NCBI GenBank assembly: GCA_946623785.1
Contig: CAMORM010000011.1
Location: forward strand, 1-37,165
Direction: 5' to 3'
Source of the DNA: an uncultured Verrucomicrobiota bacterium
Lineage (GTDB): Bacteria; Verrucomicrobiota; Kiritimatiellia; RFP12; UBA1067
Length of the DNA: 37,165 nt
Shown here: positions 32,601 to 37,165 of the stretch, piece by piece
How the letters are laid out: the number at the start of each line of letters is the position of its first letter
Position numbering within the stretch: the first letter of the stretch is position 1
Notes under the pieces: model-generated
The model's input: the letters and a program-made list of their open reading frames with translations, nothing else
What the model was told of the DNA's origin: nothing
Databases searched by the model: none
Translations under genes and position numbers: made by a program

Positions 32601-32819
32601 GTGCTGACAGACATGTGGATGCCGAAGATGGACGGCGCGCAGCTTGCTGAGGCGATGCGCGCGGACAGGCGACTCGCCGATGTTCCGATTGTGGCCGTTA
32701 CCGCCGACGTTGATGTCGGCTCGACGTTCGACATGAGCCTCTTCGCAAAGGTGCTCGCGAAGCCAGTTACAACGGAAAAGCTCCAGTGCCTGTTCGGGGA
32801 GATCGTCCGCGAATCGTAG
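29640..32819 (+). CDS. Hybrid sensor histidine kinase with periplasmic solute-binding-type sensors
   Basis: A 1059-residue one-gene two-component system. Signal sequence (SKSCFAVAFAALCVSQAVRA), then a periplasmic sensor of about 620 residues made of two or three bacterial solute-binding-type domains as in BvgS/EvgS: first from VVRVVDCVRDSELDVW, second from NRVRVAAYSRGD (about 250), third, less complete, from PVYVDFSPWPF (about 490). One clear membrane span follows (about 644-667). The kinase has its phospho-acceptor His700 in MMSHELRTPLNAVIGF, the N box LINLVGNAAKF, and ATP-lid motifs DTGCGIS and GTGLGLPI. A receiver domain ends the protein, with acidic pair VVDDM, phospho-acceptor Asp991 in LTDMWMPKMDG and Lys in LAKP. 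No DNA-binding output is fused, so a downstream partner is needed. The start has no room for a Shine-Dalgarno. Confidence 0.93.
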   Translation: MTRTSKSCFAVAFAALCVSQAVRADVVRVVDCVRDSELDVWAAPDVRYAHEVMEEVFKTAGLEPAWGKPGSDASLPGDDVDVICSAFRTPELLEKFDFPLQPMSVMHFALYAEPNRSKEMISTKISEWPSMRVGYSPVSQGQNGDRTNYFEHVRLSPDYVEFPRSADAVQALHKGGVDALFLYTPHNRRPKGIVEVVPIGARNAYFAVRKGKPELLARLTKAYRDFYIGKIDKVDELRARHFGIQKPANRVRVAAYSRGDIFSVSPDGDHSGDLETWLKAVSTTAKWELDYVYGGYEESVADVKAGRLDIIGGLSFDVTRRGSFLFPHTPIGMLRVYLWTHKSLPYEPGSPQTWRGMKVGLLTGTVSAQRVRKQLEAESLGLSFREYSSDREMLRAYFGGEIDACVDVEMLELAHETALHLCVAHPMYICVALDKTEIFASLENALDELCDDLPKYMRMIRDHHYGSRSEMATLTLKESEWLNSWLKTGKPVYVDFSPWPFAIRDKSGRALGLALLLQSEVKRRTGLEILPQEQTGVYTAQAKFMRGETMFWIPYPAKVEDATFGAKPVFSIPVPSMVAEFYGAEDDMQEFEMFANPSAPPELVSILKKAVTGIDAVRLQEMFMSAAAERKVVPKVFGLTSDQLLKVIVLVVVMVMLAIVAYSMYMVRLLKREAKKSNDAAAAAEEHAMAKTRFLAMMSHELRTPLNAVIGFAEFMSRKDVDSDRRREYTDGILTSANALLDLINDILDLSKLEAGATDMRAGECDIKKLLAELPAIFGYRIRRHGVKLEVTAESGIPVVALSQQGMRQILINLVGNAAKFTKTGTISVKAAWRSGDNALHIEVADTGCGISEEKMAKLFDPFVQDIASRMERKDGDAKGTGLGLPIVKRMVDNAHGTVTAKSSLGNGTVFCIDIPGLEVVGHSPTVHGTVEAVLSTLPRQVLVVDDMDTNRRILSIHLKNLDIEEVRTAENGEDALAMMAGWVPDVVLTDMWMPKMDGAQLAEAMRADRRLADVPIVAVTADVDVGSTFDMSLFAKVLAKPVTTEKLQCLFGEIVRES

Positions 32820-32837
32820 GAACGAGTGGACGTGCGC

Positions 32838-33848
32838 TCAATGTTTCCCGTCTTTCTTCTGTCCGAATATCCTGGAGAAAAAGGACGGCTTCGGTTCCGC
32901 CGCAGCGGGCTGTCCGCTTATGTCCGGGAGGATCAGTCCGTCGACTTTCGCCCGTGAAAGCAGGTCTACGACTACGCTCGGGGAGTTCGGGCGGTCCTCC
33001 GGCTTCGGCGCGCACATGAGGGAGAGCACATAGGCAACTGACGCGGAGACCTCCGGACGCATCTTGCGCACGTCGGGAAGAGGCTCGCCCCTGATGGCCT
33101 TTGTGAGAAGTCCCATAAGGGTGCTGCCGGCGTTGGGCTTCTTGCCGGTGAGCATCTCGTAAAGCACAACTCCGAGCGAGTAGATGTCGGCCCGAGCGTC
33201 GATGTGGTGCGAGTCCATCATCTGCTCCGGGGCCATGTATGCGGGGGTTCCGAGTATGTGGCCCTTGACGGTGAGTGTTGAGCTCTGCGCGTTACTGAAG
33301 AATTTCGCCACGCCAAGGTCGCCGAGCTTCGGAACGCCGTCCGCTGTGAACAGGATGTTGTCTGGCTTTATGTCGCGGTGGATCACGCCATGGCTGTGCG
33401 CGAGCGCGAGGGCGTATGCGATCTGGGAGACGAAGGAGATCGCCTGCTCTATTGGAAGGGCGCCGTCGGTGGCAATCCTGTCCTTTAGGCTTCCGCCGGC
33501 CATGTACTCCATGAGTATGTAGCAGAATCCCTTTTCCGGCTCTTCGCCCGCATCGCGAACCTCCACGAGGTTGTTGTGGCGTATGGTCATCGCGAACTCT
33601 GCTTCATGGAGGAATCGGCGCTTCATGTCGACATCGTGGCGCTCGAGCTCGGGATGCAGTACCTTCAGCGCGTAGTTGGTCCCGTTTGGGGCCATGATGA
33701 GGTATACCTGGCCCATTGCGCCGGAGCCGAGCGGGCGCACGATCGTGCAGTCGCCGAACTTGTCGCCCGGTTCAAGCACTGGCTTGCCGTGGCGGTGGCC
33801 TTCATTGCCCCGCCTGACGGACTGCTCGTTGTCTTGCTGCTCTTTCAT
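32838..33848 (-). CDS. Soluble eukaryotic-type Ser/Thr protein kinase
   Basis: A 336-residue Hanks-type kinase. Seen: Gly loop GSGAMGQVY (41-49), ATP-binding Lys62 in ALKVL, helix C Glu82 or Glu84, catalytic HRDIKPDN (157-164), DLG in place of DFG (177-179), the activation segment GTPAYMAPEQ and an R at the end of the fold (EDRPNSPSV). The catalytic set is complete, so it should be active. No transmembrane span or extracellular sensor follows, unlike PknB; the C-terminus is a short Pro/Lys-rich tail. It lies between two hybrid histidine kinases on the opposite strand and converges on the first with only 18 bases between stops, so cross-regulation is possible. No clear ribosome binding site at ATG 33848. 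Confidence 0.93.
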   Translation of the reverse strand: MKEQQDNEQSVRRGNEGHRHGKPVLEPGDKFGDCTIVRPLGSGAMGQVYLIMAPNGTNYALKVLHPELERHDVDMKRRFLHEAEFAMTIRHNNLVEVRDAGEEPEKGFCYILMEYMAGGSLKDRIATDGALPIEQAISFVSQIAYALALAHSHGVIHRDIKPDNILFTADGVPKLGDLGVAKFFSNAQSSTLTVKGHILGTPAYMAPEQMMDSHHIDARADIYSLGVVLYEMLTGKKPNAGSTLMGLLTKAIRGEPLPDVRKMRPEVSASVAYVLSLMCAPKPEDRPNSPSVVVDLLSRAKVDGLILPDISGQPAAAEPKPSFFSRIFGQKKDGKH

Positions 33849-33940
33849 CTGATGCGTGGTTGTTCAGGCATTCCTCCCCGGCGCGATCCCGTCGGGCCGT
33901 GTGGCCGGACGGACATTGCGGGGACGAATCTCGCGGCGGT

Positions 33941-33970
33941 ATAATACCAAAATCCTCGACTCGGACGCAA
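33941..33970 (-). promoter_or_regulatory. Promoter of the Ser/Thr kinase gene
   Basis: On the minus strand TTTTGG is followed by TATTAT (33946-33941), with TTGCGT (33970-33965) 18 bases upstream. The leader to ATG 33848 is about 85 bases. The plus strand also reads TATAAT here, but no gene fits it. Confidence 0.5.
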
Positions 33971-34004
33971 GGGCCGCAATGACCTCTTCGGAATGGCCAG
34001 GCGA

Positions 34005-34033
34005 TTGACCGCGGGCGGTCTGTTTGGTAAAAT
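34005..34033 (+). promoter_or_regulatory. TTGACC-N17-TAAAAT promoter of hybrid kinase 2, predicted leaderless
   Basis: TTGACC at 34005-34010 and TAAAAT at 34028-34033, preceded by TTTGG, with six bases to ATG 34040. The -35 box, spacer length and distance to the ATG match the promoter of hybrid kinase 1 exactly. Confidence 0.75.
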
Positions 34034-34039
34034 TTTTGT

Positions 34040-37000
34040 ATGCACAAGCCAATAATGTTTGTGCTGTCCGCCGTGTTGGCGGCAGCCGTTCCAGCGGAGG
34101 GCCTTTCGGCCGAGTCCGTGCGTGTAGTAGACTGCGTCAGAGATCCCTCGCTCGACGTCTGGACCGCCTCCGATGTGCGCTATGCGCACGCCGTAATGGA
34201 GGAGGTGTTCCGTCGCGCGGGGATCGTGCCTGAGTGGACGAAGCCTGGAACAAGGGCGACCACGCCAGAGAACGATGCCGACGTTATATGCTCCGCGTTC
34301 AGGACGCCAGAGCTCCTCGAGAAGTACGACTTCCCGCTCCAGCCGATGAACAAGATGCGCTTCGCGCTCTATGCGGACCCCAAGCGCGCAAAGGACATGA
34401 TCGCCACGACGCTTACGGACTGGGACTGGCCGAACATGAAGGTCGGCTATTCGCCGGTGGCGCAGGGCCAGAGCGACGACAGGACGCGCTACTTCGAGCA
34501 CGCCCAGCTGACGCCAGGCGGCTATGTGGAGTACCCTACGAGCGCCGGCGCGGTGCAGGCGCTTCTAAAGAACGAGGTCCAGGCGCTCTTCCTGTACACC
34601 ACGGGGACGTGCATTCCCGAAAGTCTCGCGCAGATCGTCCCGATCGGCACGCGCAACGCGTACTTCGCCGTCAAGAAGGGCAAGCCCGAGCTGCTTGCCG
34701 CGCTGACCAGGGCGTACCGCGACTTCTACATCGACGGCATCGACAAGATCGACGCGCTCCGCGAAAAGCATCTCGTCCTGCCGAAGCCCGTGAACCGCGT
34801 GCGCGTGGCGGCGTACAGCCGCGGCGACATCTTCTCGATTTCGCCTGACGGCGCCCATTCCGGAGCCCTGGACAAATGGCTGAAGACGATCTGCTCCGTG
34901 ACGCGCTGGGACCTCGACTACGTGTACGGAGACTTCGACGAGTGCGTGTCGGATCTCAAGAGCGGGCGGCTCGATCTCCTTGGCGGAATCGTCTTCGACG
35001 AATCACGCAACGAAAGCATGCTTTTCCCGCGCACGCCCATCGGGATGCTCCGCCTCTACCTCTGGACACACAAGGGAAGCTCCTACAAGCCCGGCAGCCC
35101 CAAGACCTGGCGCGGGATGAAGGTCGGCGTGCTCGCTGGTTCCCGTGGCGCGGCAGTGGTAAGGAGCCAGCTCGACACGGAGAAGTTCGGGATAGACTGC
35201 CGCGAATATCCGTCCGACAGGGAGATGCTTCGCGCGTACTTCTCGGGAGAGGTTGACGCATGCATCGACGTCGAGATGCCGGAGCTGGCGGAGGAGGTTG
35301 CGCTCCACCTGTACTCGTCGCGGCCGATGTACATCTGCGTGGCGAAGGGCCGGCGGGACCTGTTCGACGCGCTCGAGAAGGCGCTTCACGAGACGTGCGA
35401 CGACTTCACAAAGTACATGAGGCTCCTGACAGACCACCACTACGGGGCGCGCGGGGAAATGGCGGCGCTGACGCTCAGGGAGGCCTGGTGGCTCAATTCG
35501 CGCCTGGAGTCCGGCGAGCCGGTTTACGTCGACTTTTCGCCGTGGCCGTTCAACATCAGGGACAAGTTCGGCAAGGCGCAGGAGCTTGCGCTCATGCTCC
35601 AGGAGGAGGTGAGGCGCCGCACCGGGCTGGTGCTGCAGCCGCAGGAGCAGACGGGCCTGCAGACGGCCGAGGCGAAGTTCCTTCGCGGCGAGACGATGTT
35701 CTGGATACCGTATCCGGAAAAGCCGGCCGACGACGCCACGTTTGGGGCGACATCCGTGTTCTCGATACCCGTTCCCCCGACTGTCGCCGATTTCTACGGT
35801 GCGAAGAACGACCTCCTCGAGTTCGAGATGTTCGCCAATCCGTCGGCTCCGCGCGAGCTTGTGTCGATCATCAGGAAGGCCGTAACGGGCATCGACCCGG
35901 TTCGCTTCCAGGAGATGTTCATGAGCGCGGCGGCCGAGCGCAAGGTGGTGCACAAGGTGTTCGGGCTCACAGGCGGCCAGCTGATGAAGATCCTTGCGGC
36001 CGTATTCTTCGTGATACTCGTCGGGATATCCGTCTACAGCGCGTTCATGGTAAGGCTTCTCCGCCGCGAGGCGGCTGTTGCGGAGGAGCACGCGATGGCC
36101 AAGACGCGCTTCCTTGCGATGATGTCGCACGAGCTCCGCACGCCACTCAATGCGGTGATCGGATTCGCCGAGTTCCTTGGACGCAAGGACGTAGACAACG
36201 ACAGAAGGGAGGAGTACACCTCCGGAATCCTTACGAGCGCAAACGCGCTCCTGGGACTCATCAACGACATCCTGGACCTGTCAAAACTTGAGGCAGGCGC
36301 GATGGACATGCGCTCCGGCGAGTGCGACATCAAGAAGCTCCTCGACGAACTGCCGGCGATCTTCGGCTACCGCGTGCGCAGGCACGGAGTAAAGCTGGCA
36401 GTCTCCTCCGACGGCGGATCGGCCGGCATTCCGGTGGTCAGGCTCTCGCAGCAGGGCATGCGGCAGATACTCATCAACCTCGTGGGCAACGCGGCTAAGT
36501 TCACCAAGGAGGGGACGATATCCGTCAAGGCCTCGTGGAACAACGAGAAGCGGGCTCTGCACATCGAGGTGGCGGACACGGGATGCGGAATCTCGGACGA
36601 GAAGATGTCGAAGCTGTTCGACCCGTTTGTGCAGGACATCGCAAGCCGCATGGAGCGCAAGGAAGGCGACGCGAAAGGCACTGGGCTCGGGCTTCCGATC
36701 GTGAAGCGCATGGTCGACAACGCGCGCGGAACAGTGACTGCGCGCAGCGAGCTCGGGAAGGGCACTGTGTTCTACATCGACATACCGGACCTTGAGGTGG
36801 TGGGCGGTTCGTCGACTTCCAGCAAGTCTTCGGAGGCTGTGTTTTCCTCCGTGCCCGCAAGCGTGCTGGTTGTGGACGACATGGAGGCCAACCGCAGGAT
36901 ACTCAGGATTCACCTCAAGAACCTCGGCGTTGCCGAAGTGCGCACGGCGGAGAACGGCGAAGAGGCTCTTTCTGCCATGGAGGACTGGGTTCCCGAAGCG

Positions 37001-37165
37001 GTGCTGACCGACATGTGGATGCCGAAGATGGATGGTGCAGAGCTGGTGGCGGCCATGCAGAAGGACAGGCGGCTGGCGGGCATACCGGTAGTGGCGGTCA
37101 CAGCAGATGTAGACGTCGGCTCGACCTTCGACATCAGCCTCTTCGCGAAGGTGATCGCAAAGCCG
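34040..37165 (+). CDS. Second hybrid sensor histidine kinase, paralogue of the first (3' end outside window)
   Basis: Not in the ORF track because the frame has no stop before the window ends; I translated it from ATG 34040. It gives 1042 codons and lacks only the last dozen or so. Signal sequence (KPIMFVLSAVLAAAVPAEGLSA), the same sensor order (SVRVVDCVRDPSLDVW; NRVRVAAYSRGD; PVYVDFSPWPF), one membrane span (about 650), His697 in MMSHELRTPLNAVIGF, LINLVGNAAKF, DTGCGIS, GTGLGLPI, and a receiver with Asp991 in LTDMWMPKMDG. The kinase and receiver parts are almost identical to those of hybrid kinase 1, while the sensors differ more, as expected if the two detect different ligands but share a phosphorelay. 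Confidence 0.93.
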   Translation, partial: MHKPIMFVLSAVLAAAVPAEGLSAESVRVVDCVRDPSLDVWTASDVRYAHAVMEEVFRRAGIVPEWTKPGTRATTPENDADVICSAFRTPELLEKYDFPLQPMNKMRFALYADPKRAKDMIATTLTDWDWPNMKVGYSPVAQGQSDDRTRYFEHAQLTPGGYVEYPTSAGAVQALLKNEVQALFLYTTGTCIPESLAQIVPIGTRNAYFAVKKGKPELLAALTRAYRDFYIDGIDKIDALREKHLVLPKPVNRVRVAAYSRGDIFSISPDGAHSGALDKWLKTICSVTRWDLDYVYGDFDECVSDLKSGRLDLLGGIVFDESRNESMLFPRTPIGMLRLYLWTHKGSSYKPGSPKTWRGMKVGVLAGSRGAAVVRSQLDTEKFGIDCREYPSDREMLRAYFSGEVDACIDVEMPELAEEVALHLYSSRPMYICVAKGRRDLFDALEKALHETCDDFTKYMRLLTDHHYGARGEMAALTLREAWWLNSRLESGEPVYVDFSPWPFNIRDKFGKAQELALMLQEEVRRRTGLVLQPQEQTGLQTAEAKFLRGETMFWIPYPEKPADDATFGATSVFSIPVPPTVADFYGAKNDLLEFEMFANPSAPRELVSIIRKAVTGIDPVRFQEMFMSAAAERKVVHKVFGLTGGQLMKILAAVFFVILVGISVYSAFMVRLLRREAAVAEEHAMAKTRFLAMMSHELRTPLNAVIGFAEFLGRKDVDNDRREEYTSGILTSANALLGLINDILDLSKLEAGAMDMRSGECDIKKLLDELPAIFGYRVRRHGVKLAVSSDGGSAGIPVVRLSQQGMRQILINLVGNAAKFTKEGTISVKASWNNEKRALHIEVADTGCGISDEKMSKLFDPFVQDIASRMERKEGDAKGTGLGLPIVKRMVDNARGTVTARSELGKGTVFYIDIPDLEVVGGSSTSSKSSEAVFSSVPASVLVVDDMEANRRILRIHLKNLGVAEVRTAENGEEALSAMEDWVPEAVLTDMWMPKMDGAELVAAMQKDRRLAGIPVVAVTADVDVGSTFDISLFAKVIAKP

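Noticed and set aside
33845-33871. Eight-codon ORF whose TGA overlaps the Ser/Thr kinase ATG
   Set aside because: GGAGG is only one base from its ATG, too close to serve it, so it is probably chance.
1-37165. tRNA, rRNA, insertion sequences, integrases, phage genes
   Set aside because: No cloverleaf-like sequence, rRNA motif, transposase or integrase motif was noticed in reading either strand.

Overview
The window reads as high-GC bacterial chromosome with short intergenic gaps. The gene mix is a large single-chain PurL, a Tat-exported Gfo/Idh dehydrogenase, a secreted GH95 glycosidase, a pseudopilin with an ILEL-type N-terminus, secreted FAD oxidoreductases and a stand-alone Ser/Thr kinase beside giant hybrid histidine kinases. 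This fits a member of the PVC superphylum (Kiritimatiellota, Lentisphaerota or Verrucomicrobiota), probably a gut or sediment glycan degrader. That placement is inference from content; no rRNA or tRNA gene was found to fix it.

Layout. 1-4.0 kb (+): purA (5' end outside the window), uppS, cdsA, a small lipoprotein and trmJ, closely packed with 4-base overlaps. 4.0-10.6 kb (+): thrH, a YchJ-like SEC-C protein, a HAD phosphatase, a PTS EIIA-type protein and purL. 10.6-14.9 kb (+): an aromatic amino acid operon, pheA-aroA-aroF plus a Crp/Fnr regulator. It is preceded by an unlisted 24-codon leader peptide rich in Phe, Tyr and Trp and by mutually exclusive hairpins, so it looks like a ribosome-mediated attenuator. 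15.0-24.5 kb (+): secreted Gfo/Idh oxidoreductase, discoidin-like protein, short polyprenyl synthase, coiled-coil protein, double-FAD oxidoreductase, NAD-epimerase, an octamer repeat array and a SAM methyltransferase. 24.6-26.6 kb (+): a compact GH95 alpha-L-fucosidase-type enzyme. 26.6-29.5 kb (-): a large secreted surface protein and a pseudopilin that starts inside its stop codon, behind a ~250-nt leader that can fold into several nested stems. 29.6-37.2 kb: two paralogous hybrid histidine kinases (+) with periplasmic solute-binding-type sensors, flanking a soluble Ser/Thr kinase gene on the opposite strand. The second hybrid kinase runs off the window and is missing from the ORF track because it has no stop here.

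How it works together. The first half is housekeeping: purine synthesis (purA, purL), the lipid carrier and phospholipid precursor (uppS, cdsA), tRNA modification and aromatic amino acid synthesis. The second half is sensing and surface or carbohydrate functions. A promoter pattern recurs throughout: an extended -10 close to TTTGGTANAAT, often with TTGNNN 17-18 bases upstream. In four cases (ychJ-like gene, aromatic leader peptide, both hybrid kinases) the ATG lies only 6-8 bases beyond the -10 box, which predicts leaderless mRNAs. The leaderless promoter plus aromatic attenuator, and the structured leader before the surface protein/pseudopilin pair, are the most novel-looking signals.
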